This document shows, piece after piece, positions 12,082 through 24,242 of a stretch of 64,000 bases of DNA. The notes beneath the pieces are model-generated. The model did not search any database. It was not told the DNA's origin and saw only the letters and a program-made list of their open reading frames with translations. Each line of letters starts with the position of its first letter. Position 1 is the stretch's first letter. This stretch comes from Distichodus sexfasciatus (taxonomy: Eukaryota > Chordata > Actinopteri > Characiformes > Distichodontidae), in contig JAVGVS010000285.1 of the NCBI GenBank assembly GCA_032718565.1, positions 182,423 to 246,422 of the forward strand. The letters are read 5' to 3'. The position numbers and the translations under genes are program-made.

Positions 12082-13628
12082 CATTTGCTAAAGTATTGCA
12101 GCTTCTTTTGGGATTTTACACACTTCAGGGATAGGAAGTGAACTAACATTTTAAACAATATTTTTGTAAATTTTATCTTTTACTTCATGTTTCATGTTAA
12201 TTTACTGGAGATTAGAGAAATATCTCACATTTCACACGTCATTTTACACCAGACACATGTCAAGTTTTATTTTTGAAGTGAGAACTTAACATAAGAATCT
12301 TGGACTTTTTGTCACTTAATTAGAAAGTAAATAGGCCGTCCATCTTGTGTAATGTCAAATCTATCCAACTTTTGGAAAAATGTTCTTCATAAATGTATTC
12401 ACTCAACATATTTGGTAACTTTGCTTGCAAGCTAGCATTTGTGTGTTCACAGCATTAGCTTATTAGTTATGTTCACTGACACAATATACTTTTCTACTAA
12501 GTGTAATGTTTGCCAGCATTCAATGGCTCAGTAAAACCATTACAATAAAAATTCAAATGATATATCTGATAATTTTACTCAATTTTTTTCGCTCAACTTT
12601 GATTCTTCCCTAGCAAGGGCCATGTCAGTTCATCTTAGCCTTAACTATGTTAACTCATTAGTGACTTTTGATAGCAATATTTTTATTAGCCTGTTATTCA
12701 TTGACTCAGTAACAAAGGATCAATGTAGAACCATTAAGTTTTTGTTTTCTTGTAGATAGTTGTCAAAAATGTATGTCATTATAAACTTTAACTTTGTTAT
12801 TATACAGACATTACTTCCAGGCTATTAAAATATACATGTATAGGTCTATTAAAACCAATGAAAAATGGAGAGTTTGTACTGTTTTATTTGGACACACAAA
12901 AATAAAATCCACATTTCAGCAAACGCTTTGAACATGTTACTCTTCCAGCATTTTCATTAAGGGTTTATACTGATGTGAAAACTAGTGAATCTAAGTAGTT
13001 CTGCGCAGTTTGTCCACCTGAACGTACTAATGTGAAGACGCCGAACTGGCTGGGCCTTGTAAGGTTAGATTGGTTAAATCAGAATGAATTTTGTGCCGCT
13101 TTAGCCAAAATTGATCGCGTTTTATTAAGATTTTATAAGCGCTACGAATGCGATGTGACAGTGAGTAGAGTAGAAATAAAATAAAAGCTTCTTGAATAGT
13201 ATATTCTCTGTCGCTGAGTTTTCAGTAGGGCAACATGTCTATGTAGCATCGCAGCTTCTGTAAGTCCTCTATTTATAGTTGTCCTCTAATTAACTTGTTA
13301 ATTATTTTATTTTAATTTTTCATTATAATATTGTTATTGAATATGAAGTCTCCAGAATTTGACGGTTTTAATCATCATATCAATTTTTTTTTTATAAATA
13401 TGTATCCGGGGGTTTTTTTTGGCGTAATTTGGCAACCCCTACAGGATGCGAACAACCAGCGTTCCGCTGTACGTTTGAGGTTGTCGAGTCGGAGTCGCGC
13501 TGCGCAGATTTAGCTTTTAACCCAGCCGATTTACTGTATACACCGTCCCAGCGGCACATAATCACCTCACACAAATGCAACCTCTATTTTTGCGACACTG
13601 AAATTCGGACTTGCTTTTGGCAGAAGGA
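9106..13628. other. Intergenic region / tomosyn 3' UTR
   Basis: About 4.5 kb lies between the tomosyn stop and the poglut2 start. The first 1.4 kb is of mixed base composition and may be 3' UTR. From about 11 kb on it is AT-rich, with an (AT)n tract at about 12045-12082. No conserved ORF is visible. Confidence 0.6.
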
Positions 13629-13801
13629 ATGTCTGGCGACCTGCGCCGGTTTTTTGCCCTGTTAAGCGCTGGCGGCGCCTGGCGTGTTGGCCAAAACCTG
13701 AGCCCAGCGCTGCAAAAGGCTTTGGGGTTTGGGGCTGAGGCCAACGCCGTGTTGCCTGCGCGCTTTTTCTACATACAAGCTGTGGACAAAAACGGAAAAA
13801 A
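13629..13801 (+). pseudogene. poglut2: poglut2 exon 1 remnant: start and filamin-like domain
   Basis: An ATG at 13629 opens MSGDLRRFFALLSAGGAW. The exon ends AVLPARFFYIQAVDKNGKK before gtaagt. The expected WG.GLR motif just before ANAVLPAR is readable only in another frame (LWGLGLR), pointing to a 1-bp deletion near 13735-13742. The N-terminus does not look like a good signal peptide in this frame. Confidence 0.7.
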
Positions 13802-14922
13802 GTAAGTAATGTCGGCCTTAGAAGTCATTTGTGCCTTCGTATGCCTAGTTAACATGTGGAGGAAAAAGTGGATTGTGTCACTTTTAAATCAAGTTCAAAG
13901 CATTGCATGCATATCGGTAATGAATTGCAGACTCGAGTTTAGTCTTGTATCTATTTTTGGAAAACATTGGACCCTCGAGATTAAACCTAAACATTGTGTT
14001 AAAATTCAGTGCAAAACTCTAAACTTGTAAAACTGTTCTGAACTAGCCATCCAGCCTATTCTAATTATGGGAGTTCCGCAAGGCTCTATGCTGCGCCCTC
14101 TCTTGTTCTCGCTGTGGGCTTATGGGCTTTTCTAGTGATTCTTTTGTAAAAATGTTTAAAAATGCCCAAATAATGCCAAAAGCTTGTTGAGAGGTTATAC
14201 TAATAGTTGGTTGCTAGTACTCTTAACAACAATTGATTTAAATATAAGTTAAATCATTTACATTGTGAATGACTTTGAAGGAAAGAAATTTCTGCCAAAG
14301 TTAAAAAACGACAGTAAAGTGGTTTCATACATTTCTTGGCAAACACTCATTGCGGGAAAATGTCAACTCAGAAACACCAGTGTCTCAATACGGAGGTTGG
14401 GTTGATTGAGTCCGACTGCTGACCATCCAATAAACCTCACTGCAACTAGCACCGGTTACCTGAACGACAACCGGTACTGAAATAATTTCAAACAGGTAGG
14501 TATCCAGTACCTAAGCGGAGATACTCACCAAACCTGGTTGTGTTCTTTCTCCAAAAACTAGCACTCAGAACACCACTGACTCTGGAAAGTTTCTGATTCC
14601 TGTTTTCTGATGTACTGGTTAAACGTGCCATAAATCTTCAAATAAAAGGAAAAAACATGAACAGCTCAGGTAACACTGTGTATCAGGCCATCCACTTAAA
14701 CCATTTGCTTTGAAATAATTTTTTTTCGAGGGATTAAAATAAATTTGAATCTTGAATTGTTTTTGTTTCACTAAAATCACTTGGGAATTAAGGAATAATT
14801 CAGCCCAATTTTAGTTACTGTTTTGGACTTTATTAGCGTTAATCGAAATACAGGTTAGGTCTGCTATCTATGAAATGCTTTGGAGTATTTTAATATTGGT
14901 TTCCACTGTCTGTGCTCTCACA

Positions 14923-15123
14923 ACCTTCACCTGGAGCACACACCTTTGAGGTGAAGATCGCAATTCCATCTGAGGCCTTTTCCCGGATCTGGGTGCAGAT
15001 TTTAGACCGTCAGGACGGCTCGTTTCTGGTGCGGTACCGCATGTATGCCACCTACACCGACCTGAATATTCAAGTCCTTTTTAAATAGTGAACATGTGGC
15101 TAAGTCCCTACCTTTCCTCAAAG
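14923..15123 (+). pseudogene. poglut2: poglut2 exon 2 remnant: filamin-like domain
   Basis: The frame reads SPGAHTFEVKIAIPSEAF then VQILDRQDGSFLVRYRMYAT. It stops at TAG 15086-15088. Homology resumes in the next frame as SEHVAKS...FLKG, up to a good donor at 15124. No AG dinucleotide stands at the expected acceptor (about 14922; 'ctcaca|accttc'). Confidence 0.8.
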
Positions 15124-15206
15124 GTGAGACTTGTCGCTTGTTCAGGGTGGAAATGATTACAGTTTGATTGAAAATCATGAAGGTTTCCTTTCCTCTCTCT
15201 TACTAG

Positions 15207-15421
15207 GCCAGGTGTACCATGAGTCATGTTACTGCCCAGAACCCAGCAGTGAGTTGTGGGAGAAGAACATGCATTGTCCGTCATCCTTCGCTCAGATCCA
15301 GCGTGACTTGTCCGTCTTCCCCAAAGTGGACCCAGAGCGAACGCGACAAGAGATTCCTTCCGTGAACGTGCTTCGGATAGGCAGAGTTTGTGTGCCACTA
15401 CAATTCATCAAAAATAATCAG
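15207..15421 (+). pseudogene. poglut2: poglut2 exon 3 remnant
   Basis: After acceptor tactag it reads GQVYHESCYCPEPSSELWEK then AQIQRDLSVFPKVDPERTRQ. From about 15358 the family sequence continues in a second frame (SDRQSLC) and then again in the first (FIKNNQ). At least two indels are therefore needed. Confidence 0.8.
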
Positions 15422-16021
15422 GTAGCTTGGGAGCTTTCAAGACCTCAGGCCTCTAATGAGTAGAGTTATCCAGACTTGATTTAGAAGGATATAGAAAATT
15501 CCCCTCATATTTCGTCTGGGTGAAGACACTAAAAGAGGAAGTTTTGATATTGACAGAAACTCTGCTGCTGCTGGAGTTTCAGATTATTTTCATGTTTCTT
15601 GTGGTATACTGACCGCCACCATAGACCTTTTCATAAGTTTCAAAAGGCTTTAAGATATGGCAAATATATAAACTTACGCAAAGAGTAAGAATACCGGCGA
15701 ATGATTCTCCTCATAATTTCTTGCAGATCCTCTAAATATTAGCTTCTGGGCCAAACCCTGAGCCTTCCTGGTTCTCAGACTTCAACACCTGGATACTTTC
15801 CAGGTTACGGTTCCAAATTTGAAAATGTTTTGATGTTGCATCTGGATTGCTGGAGAATATTTTTTTGTAGGGGACGTTTTGACACAATTTCTTTATTCAT
15901 AGCAGGAATTTTAGGCAACATTTTTAGTGAGCCACTTCCTTGGATGGACAAAAATGGTCACAAATGTAAATGAAACGCATCCACAACATTTTAAAATCCG
16001 CGTGTTTCTGTTCTTGTGAAG

Positions 16022-16100
16022 TGTCTACATCAAACCCACGGGAGCAATGTCGTTTCAGGATTTTGCGGACGCCTTCCTTTCTCCCCCTTGCACGCAGCAC
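16022..16100 (+). pseudogene. poglut2: poglut2 exon 4 remnant
   Basis: The pieces VYIK, THGSNV and FADAF occur in order but in three different frames within about 60 bp. They match the VYIKTHGEHVGFRIFMDA region of the family. The 3' boundary cannot be placed. Confidence 0.55.
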
Positions 16101-16624
16101 GATCGTCGCCCGCTCTTGTTTTGGCCGACTCTTCAATAAATATTTATCTCTTTGTTCATGTGTACTACAACCCTAAGGACTGTTTTCTTGAACATGGATT
16201 AAGCCAGGGCTCCAGATGGCGATTAAAATGGTCGCCAATGCGACTAGATTATTTATTTTGCGACTAGTATTTTCATTTCAGTCGCCAGTGCGTGCATCGC
16301 TCACAACCAAGAGAAATTAAAATAACACACACAAGAAATCTCATAATTATGTGCAGATCCGCTAACCCGAGTCTGTCAGGCTCTACTACGCTTATCACGC
16401 TGACATAGTGACGCCGCCGATCGAGAGCGCCAGTGATGAATAAATTTCGCCCTTTTGGTCGGATCATTTGATCAGATCACCAAGAAGATCCGCCCTCGGT
16501 CTCCCGCAAACGCCTTTTGCTCAGATTTAGCCGTGCTAATCACTCGTCGCGACCAGCACGCTTCTCTATCGGTAGGATCATGTTCTTCTATCGACCAAGA
16601 CGCCTGGCAAACCTGCTGCAGAGC

Positions 16625-17460
16625 CGCTTACATTTACATTTACATTTTACAGAGTTTAGCAGACGCCTATCCAGAGCGACTTACAACAGTGCTTTGTAGT
16701 CCACAACTGTTCCTAGATCCATAAGCTGCGTTTGTACATCTGTAGTTAAACCAAATTACCACAGACTAAGTTTCTTATACTTTAACAAAAAGAATGGGTT
16801 AGGAGGAAAGAAGTTCTAGAGCAGATATACTAGTGGTTTTTTTTTTTTTTTTTTTTAAAGGTTATACAAGCGTAAATTAGGTCCCCAGATACTCTTTTTG
16901 AAGAGGTGTGTGTCTTCAGACGACGCTTAAAATATTGGCAAGGAAGTTGATTCCACCACTGAGGAGCCAGCACTGCAAAGAGTTTTATTTCTCTTTCTTC
17001 AAGTAGAGGTATTCCAAACGAGCAGCAGTTGATGCTTCCTCAGAGGATGGAGAAGACACTTGTTTAATAAGTGCTGATAGGCAGGAGGTGCAGATCCATC
17101 CTTGGCCTTGAAGGCAAGGGTTTTGAACCTGATGCGAAAGCAGCCACAGGGGAGCGTGCAGGTTCCGTGAGCAGAGGTGTGTGTGTGTGAATTTAGAAAC
17201 GCTGAAGATAAGTCCTTGTAGCTGCATTCTGATCAGCTGAAGTGGTCGTGGTTGTTTCATTGAAAGTCCAGCCATTAGAGAGTTACAGTAGTCCAACTTA
17301 GGAGAGAACCAAGGACTGGACGCGGGTTGAGTAGCCTGTAGTGAGAAAGGGCGACTTCTTCTGATGTTGTATGAAGATATCTACAGGACCCAGTGAGGCT
17401 AAGCACGTGAAGAGAATGACAGTTCGTCCAGAATGACACCAAGGTTTCTTTTGCCGCTTT
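16625..17460 (-). repeat. Dispersed repeat inserted in the hAT remnant
   Basis: It starts with 'acatttacatttacatttta' and 'agcagacgcctatccagagcg', a motif very common in fish genomes, here near one end. The rest (for example 'gaggtgtgtgtcttcagacgac') is related to 4385-4610. A short piece with the same start motif is at about 44530. It has no intact ORF. Confidence 0.65.
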
Positions 17461-17613
17461 TAAAATATATATATATATTTTTTAAAGCTAAGCATGAGAA
17501 ATAATTTTATTTTACTTTGGCAACAATTTAGCTCAGGTCAGGTTTCTGTTTGCTTTTAACACTTTTTTTTAGTATTTTTTCCACATCTTTTAAGAGCCCG
17601 TGTAGCAAACGAA

Positions 17614-17775
17614 ATGGCCAAACGAAAAATGTCAGACTTTTTCCTCAGGCCAGCTCCTCCAAACCTTTGCTTGTCTGTATCCAAACAAACAGAAAATGAT
17701 TCAGCCAGTGGCTCATCTGAGGTACAGTCATCGCCGACTTGCCCATATGCAACCATTAATCTATTAGAGGATTGA
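17614..17775 (+). CDS. Truncated transposon-derived ORF
   Basis: A 53-residue ORF begins MAKRKMSDFFLRPAPPNL and ends ATINLLED. The lysine/arginine-rich start followed by a DFF motif is the usual beginning of hAT-type (ZNF862-like) transposase proteins in fish. It lies inside the inverted-repeat element 16205-18139, supporting that origin. No catalytic domain follows. Confidence 0.5.
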   Translation: MAKRKMSDFFLRPAPPNLCLSVSKQTENDSASGSSEVQSSPTCPYATINLLED

Positions 17776-18407
17776 CGTCAAGTATCAGAGTCTTCTGCGC
17801 CTCATGCTCCGACGCCTGGAAGACAATTCAAATGTAGAAGAGACTCTGGACTTGAAGCATTTCTTGTTAAACATTTGCAGCGTTCATATTTCTGTCATTT
17901 ATTCATTTGTTATTTTGTAAGATAATGCAGAAGACAAAGACATTTCCAACAGCTCAGATAGGAGAAAAAAAGTCAGCATGGGGTAAGACTGGAGACAAAA
18001 TGTGCCATGAAAATATTTTGTATTTATATCACATTTGACTGACACATTTGGCTCCTAAAAAAATAATTTGGCTCCCAAATATTTTGTTTAGGAGCCAATG
18101 GCTCCTAAGGTTGTTGTTTTTTTTTTGTCTGGAACCCTGTAAGCCTAGTTTTGGACTAAATTCCAGAACTGGGACATTGTCCCAAATGTTTTGTCCCACA
18201 TGTGCTGTGTGTAATTCCAGTCAGCAGAGGGCAGTGTATTGCACTGTTATTGAAATTAGTTTGTCGTTATGACATAACGAATATTGGTGAGGATGGTCCG
18301 AGGAGGGTGAGGATGGACAGGTGAAAAGTTGTACGGATGAGAGGAAGGATGAATTGGTAGATATGTGGGATGAGTTGATCGATGGTGGATGGTCTTTCCC
18401 GGATCAG

Positions 18408-18584
18408 GTCCAGCCTCAGACGTCGAAGTTCTTTGTTAACTTGGGCGATTGCCCTCGGGAGAAGGGACGGACCCGCAAAACTCAATTCCCCATATTTTCC
18501 TGGTGCGGGTCCAACGCATAATCAAAGACGCTTGTCATGTTTAATTTCATTTAATTCACTGAGTCAAAAGGAAACGATGGGACG
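18408..18584 (+). pseudogene. poglut2: poglut2 exon 5 remnant
   Basis: It reads SKFFVNLGDCPREKGRTRKT then PIFSWCGSN, and a TAA follows at 18519-18521. Downstream, the expected DSKD.VMPTYDLT segment is shifted and heavily substituted, but ETMGR is visible before the donor. The change from GDWPL to GDCPR alters a motif that is otherwise invariant as far as I recall. Confidence 0.8.
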
Positions 18585-18685
18585 GTATTGACTTTAATCG
18601 TTCTTTTTTTTTTTGTTTTTTTTTTTTTCAACTACGCTCTATTCAACAAACTGTACCCTGGGAATCTCCCCTTGTGTCTCTTCAG

Positions 18686-18931
18686 AGTGAGTTTGGACAT
18701 GATGTCGGTTCAGGGGAACGCGGGCCCCCCGTGGGAGGAGAAGAACGAGACCGGGTTCTGGAGGGGCCGGGACAGCAGGAGAGAGCGTCTGGAGCTGGTG
18801 AAGCTGGCACGAGCCAACCCCGATCTGCTGGACGCCAAGTACCAACTTCTTCTTCTTAAACACTCTACTTATAGCCTTTTAGGTCAGCTGGTCGGGTTAA
18901 GCACGTACTGTCCTTCTTCGACTTCTTCAAG
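18686..18931 (+). pseudogene. poglut2: poglut2 exon 6 remnant: CAP10 core
   Basis: A clean start reads VSLDMMSVQGNAGPPWEEKN then GFWRGRDSRRERLELVKLAR. After DLLDA (about 18837) the frame changes to STNFFF, then KHSTYSLLGQLV, then VKHVLSFFDFFK up to donor AAG|gtaaaa. At least two to three indels are needed. Confidence 0.82.
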
Positions 18932-19024
18932 GTAAAAGGGGTGGGAGTGAGGAAGGATGGAGGGATGTGTAGGACAGAAGGGACTGTCGTTCTGACAATC
19001 TGTTTGTTCAAAGTGCTATTGTTG

Positions 19025-19234
19025 CACAAGTACCAGATCAACGCCGACGGCACAGTGGCGGCCTACAGACTCCCGTATCTGTTGGCTGGAGACAGTGTGG
19101 TGCTGAAGCAGGACTCCATCTACTACGAGCACTTTACGGCCAACTCCAGCCTCCTGTCCACCACGCCTGGCCAGAGAGGCGGCACCTCAAGCACCTGTTG
19201 GAGAAGATCCGGCTACAAGAGCACCTATCAAGAG
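19025..19234 (+). pseudogene. poglut2: poglut2 exon 7 remnant: CAP10 core
   Basis: It reads HKYQINADGTVAAYRLPYLL then AGDSVVLKQDSIYYEHF. After about 19136 the family sequence continues in other frames (GQLQP, then HLKHLLEKIRLQEH). The two bases before CACAAG are TG, not AG, so the native acceptor appears lost. Confidence 0.82.
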
Positions 19235-20249
19235 GTGATCTGATCATTTACAGGACCTCAAATCACTTTCACGATTACGAATAATTAACAATTATTTTTT
19301 GGTCAACTTACAGTTCATTGACGAGGTATACACTGTAAATACGCCCCGCGGTTTAAACTAGAACATCTTGCTTTTTAAAAAGTTTTTTGCAATTTGTGGT
19401 GGCTGAGTTCACGCGGGGGATTGTGGGAAATGGCCAAAAGCAGCTCATGTTATAGACCAAATTGGCTCAGAAATACCCAAAACTTTACTGTTTCTTCATA
19501 TCCTTTGGGGAAATATTTTCAAAATCAATTTTCTAAAGTCAACGCAAACTGAAGCTGCTCTTCACATGCATTCTGGAACGTTCCATGATGCACTCTTACT
19601 TTCCGACCGTTTTTCCTTTTACCACCACTTATTTTAAATACGTTTTTATTTACTTGAAACCTCCCAAGCTCAAATAGACCGATGTTGCGTTGTCAAGAAG
19701 GACAAATCTAATGAGTAGAGCTATCCAGCTTTTTTTTTTTTTAAAGAGATTCTCCTCAGATTCATATTCGGGGTGAATTTGAATATGAAGAAGAAACCAG
19801 TAAAAGCCCTTCATAAAATTTTTATATCCAAAAAATGCAAAAGCAGCAACGTTTGCCGTCACTGCTGCGGTGTGCACATGCAGGAAAAAAGAAATATTTT
19901 TGAACAATTGGTTGATGCATAAAGACACAATGCTCGTAATCAATAATTATTACATAAAATATGGCGTAGGGTTAAATTTGATCAGTCAAGATTTCGGGAT
20001 TGCGTTTGTGACGGCAGTCTTAATAGTTTAACTAAGAAATAATAACCTATATCCATATTGCCTTTATACGCCAGGTTTAAATGCAATAAAACGGTCTGTT
20101 TTTTAGAGATCAATAAAAACACAACCATAATCGTAAAAGGATATTATAGGTAGCAGATTTCATAGAGTATTTGTTTTTATGTTTGCTCGTGAAATCCAGG
20201 AAAATATATCTGCCTCGCCATCATTTGTGGGTTTTTGTTCGCACTACAG

Positions 20250-20342
20250 GTCAGAAGATCGCTTCGAGCCGGTCATCAGCAGTTCGCGCGCACCAACCTG
20301 ATGGCCGACAGCATCTTCTGTTATTATTTCAAGCTGTTTCAG
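20250..20342 (+). pseudogene. poglut2: poglut2 exon 8 remnant
   Basis: It is open in one frame as RRSLRAGHQQFARTNLMADS then IFCYYFKLFQ, with canonical acceptor and donor. This is one of the two exons with no visible lesion. Confidence 0.85.
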
Positions 20343-20779
20343 GTGCCGGAGCGCTCTTACAATTTGTGAATGGAGACGACGAGAGATTTCTACTTGCTTA
20401 CTCAGCTGGTTCTTTCTCTCTGGCGCCTTCTTATCGTCTGCAGATTTATCTGGATCTTTCAGCCAGTTTTATGTATTATTCCAAGGGTCATCGTAGAGAG
20501 AAATAATTTTAATAAGTCATGACACTGCCACACACACACACACATGGATGTAGGGAACTAAAATGATTCTCTGTGAAGGAAGTTGTTGTTTGTTAATAAC
20601 GAAATTCATGCTAAATTCTAAGATTTTTCTTTTTCCAGTGCTGCCTCTGGTTATAAACTGTACAAAATGTAAGCATTTCTACAAAAAATGTTAATTATTT
20701 TTTTATTGCCATTTGAATTATTTTCCTAAAACATTTCTAAATCCTTCTCATTTGACATTTAGCATGTTTTATAGGCATG

Positions 20780-21350
20780 GTGGTCGCCAAGTTCAACTCT
20801 GACCGGTAAAGAAACCATTGAGGTACCCGTGAGCAAAAGATTGGCACCCCAAGCACTGCTGTTGTGGTGTGTTCACAAATACTCCCTCCCTTTCACTTAT
20901 TCCTTTTAGGTCAGAAGTGCCTAAATGACTCATTCTGTTCGACTATAACACATCAGCTAAATAACAGGCTCGTTATGAGAATATTTGCTCAAATATTTTG
21001 ATATTCGGTGCTCGAAAAATTGCTGCGACAAACGTGATCTGGAGCCTTCATACTTCTACCACGGGGCCTGTGCAGATCACGAGTTTAAGTGATTATTTGT
21101 CATTATGAACACACCCCACCACAGCACACACAAAAACAGCACAGTGCCTTTGACCCATCTGTTGAAAGGGTCCCTTGCTCATGAATTACCTGGGTGGAAT
21201 TTTTAATGGTCCGCACTCGGAATCTGCCAGTTTCCTCCGGTCACCGGGCCCGACTCCCTAACTGTCACTCTACCGAAAGCCCAACTGTGACCCATCCGTG
21301 AAGAAGCAGTGGGCAGCTTGGGGACGGAACCGGCGTCGCGTGGATCGCGG
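20780..21350. repeat. Two SINE fragments, opposite orientation
   Basis: 20790-20880 holds the SINE body on the + strand ('gaggtacccgtgagcaaa', 'ccccaagcactgctg'). 21060-21340 holds body and 3' part in reverse ('tgaacacaccccaccacagc', 'tgacccatccgtgaagaagc'). They belong to the family best preserved at 34618-34850. Confidence 0.65.
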
Positions 21351-23109
21351 GTCCAACTCCCTAAACGTTACGCTGGTATCGGCGCTTAATTTTGACCGTC
21401 GCCGCTACTGCGGCCCGCGTTGCTGCTTTCAAAAAGCTGTTGTTTCCGGACTCGGCCATTTCACTTAATCCTCCGATTGGCTGCTCGTCACACTTTTAGT
21501 AGCGCCAAGCACGCCGGTTTGTTGGTTACTTGACACACGAAGCGTTAAGTCTTAGTATGAGAGACGAGAGAGTTTCAGTTGAGGCTTGAGCGGTAAACCT
21601 CGTAATGCAGACGCCGTGATATCGGGTTCTGTAAACATCGCCGATTTGCGCGGCATAAACCGTCGCCAGGAAAACGGAGGTTTCCGAGAAAACGAGCGCC
21701 ACGCTATGTGGGCTAAAATTTTGATTTTTGGTTTTTGCTGAAACAGTGGAAGGTCTATACTGTACTGCGCGAAGACGTCATTAAAAACCCACCAATTCTT
21801 CCCTCCAAAACGCACTTTCTCGAGAGGTGAAATTCCAAATTCCAGCAGAATGTTAAAAGTTTTGTTTTGACCGGCTTACTTCAATATTTACGGTAAATCC
21901 AGCACCAATACCACGTGAAGATAGCCCGAACGTATCTCCGGCTTCCCGAGTTCAGTTAACCTAACGCAGGCAGGTTTATCCGCAGGCTGTGAAAGCAGCG
22001 TAGGCTAGCCGAATGCAAACGAGTCAGCGACCGCGACTAAGTTGCCTGTGAGTGCTATTATAAATAACTTCGACGGTAGGATTTTTTGTCGTCACTTACG
22101 TGACAGGATAAAAACCCACTTTTGAACGCTGATATCTCAAAACATGTTTCAATCTATCTCATATAGTATTTTAAAGCTTGATTTATTCTTCCATAAAATA
22201 TCATAATTTAATTTGCACTTATGTTGCATTTGGTTTTTGCCTGCAAGACCCTTTAAACCCAAGTGGTTCCAGGAGAGAGATCTGTTCCCACTAGGGTATC
22301 TGTATCCGGAGTACAGGCTTTTTTTTTGGATAATATTTCTGAACAATAGTGTCCTGTATATGCAGTATGTAGTGCTTTCTACAATGTAGCTACCAACAGC
22401 GCCAGCTTCGGCACCCCATCCTCAATCATTGAAGACTTTGCAGAGTCCTGCTTTATGGCGCTTCATAACTACAAAACGAGCCCAAATTAATATTTAAACT
22501 TTCATTCCGCCACACACACTTTCCAGTCGTAAAACGCTGTGTACGCTGAAGGCGTGGAGGTGAAGGAGGCCGTAGCTACTCCTCTACGGGTTTTCCTGAT
22601 CCTTTTTTTTTTTTTTTTTACTGCTGTTTGGGTTTTATGTGAAATATTGAGTTCAAATTAGACGTGTTTTGTGAATTTCAGATCAGTAGCCAGCGACTCA
22701 ATAGTCGCGCGTAACGGCAGGGCGTCATTTCACCATCACAAGGTCACAGGTCGAATCTGCACTGCCTGGCAGCAAGGTACCGCCTCAAGCCCCGGTTCAA
22801 GCAGTACGGCACGGCACGGTGGTGACCAGCCAAACGCACAGTTGGTTCGATCACGATTCTCACTGGATCGGGTGAGTTCACCCATCGCCACGACGGATTT
22901 CCCGCCACGGACTTCAAGAGCGACAGGATTTGGCCCATCACCTGCAGAGGCGATGGGAGGAAACCTCAGGCCCGGTCAAACCTCCTTTAATTACAGAGAG
23001 ACCTGAAACCAGAAAGTGATTAGCCAGAAAGATACTGCAGCAGCCTCCAGCCACCAGCACAGACGCTGCACTCCAGATTTTCTGGTGTTGATTCCGGAAG
23101 TGCGTCAGT

Positions 23110-24095
23110 CGCATGATTGTTCGTTGTCTTTCTACTTTTTCTTTTTTCTCCTTCTTTCGCTCTTTCTCTTTTTCTCTCTTTTATGGCTTTCGCTTTTTTT
23201 CCCTTTTTTTTCCCTTTTCTTTCTTTTCTTTCTCTTCCTTTTTAGTCTCACCCTTCCTTTTTTCCTCTTTCTCTTCCGCCCTTTTTTTTTTCTTTTCTTT
23301 TTTTTGTCCTTATTTTTCTGTTTTTTTTCTTACTTTCCATATTTCTTCTTTTTTTTTTTTTTCCTTTTTTCTTTTCTTTTTTCTTTCGTCTTTATTTTTC
23401 TGTTTTTTTCTATTTTCCGCATTTTCTTTCTTTTCCTTTAGTCTCTTCACCCCTTCTCCTTCCCTCTCTCTTCCTGTCCCTCCTTTTTTCTTTTGTTTTT
23501 ATTTGCTTTTTTTCTTACTTTCTCTTTCTCTTTGTCTTTTCTCCTTACTTTCTCCCATTTTTCCTTTTTTTCTTTCTTTCTTTGGTCTTTATTCTTCTGT
23601 TTCTTTTCATTTTCTCCTTACTTCTCTCTTTTTTCCTTTCTTCTTCATTTTTTATTATCTCCATTTCATTTTTTCTCTCTTTCCTCCCATTTTCCTCTCC
23701 TTCTCCTTTCTTTAATCCATCTCTCCTCCTTTTTCTTTTCTTTTCTTTTTCTTTCTTCTGGTTCACCTCTTTGTATTTCTTTTTCTTTCTTTCTTCTTTA
23801 TTCTATCATTTTTGCCTTCCCTTTCTTTTCTGTCTTTCTTCTTTTTTTTTCTTTGCTCTCTCCCTTTCCTCCTTTCTTTCCCTTCTTCAATCTTTCCTTT
23901 TACTTTTCTCTCTCTGTAACTCCTTTTTTCTTTTCTTTATTCTGTCTCTTTTTTACCTCCTTCTTTCTTTCTTTGTCTCTCTCCTTTCCCCTTGTCCCTC
24001 TCTCTCCTTTATTGCTTTCTTTTCATGTTTCCTTTTTTCTTCTCTTTTCTGTATTTCTTCTTTCTATCTTTTTTCACTTTTTTTTTTATTTTACG
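23110..24095. repeat. One-kilobase polypyrimidine tract
   Basis: The + strand here is almost all C and T (purines only every 10-30 bases), made of diverged TTTC/CTTT units. Its open reading frames in all frames are artefacts of composition. It sits in the last large intron of poglut2. Confidence 0.9.
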
Positions 24096-24242
24096 ACATT
24101 TTTTGTCAGCTCCATAGGCAAAATAAAGCGCTGCGTTTCAGTCATGTTTCATCACTGAAGTTTTCTTTCAAACAGAGTAAAAATCTCGTCAATCCTTTCG
24201 GGTTTAAACCTGTAATATATCTCTATCACTTATGTCTTATAG

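Larger units (their letters stand above)
16205..18139 (+). mobile_element. hAT-like DNA transposon remnant in a poglut2 intron
   Basis: Ends are inverted: CAGGGCTCCAGA at 16205-16216 against TCTGGAACCCTG at 18128-18139 (one mismatch). A 5-bp direct repeat, taagc, flanks both sides (16200-16204, 18140-18144). The uninterrupted target would read ...ggattaagcctag, a motif found elsewhere as an older repeat. The left-end motif 'ggtcgccaatgcgactag' recurs in inverse orientation near 42530-42560. The element itself has been invaded by another repeat at 16625-17460. Confidence 0.75.
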
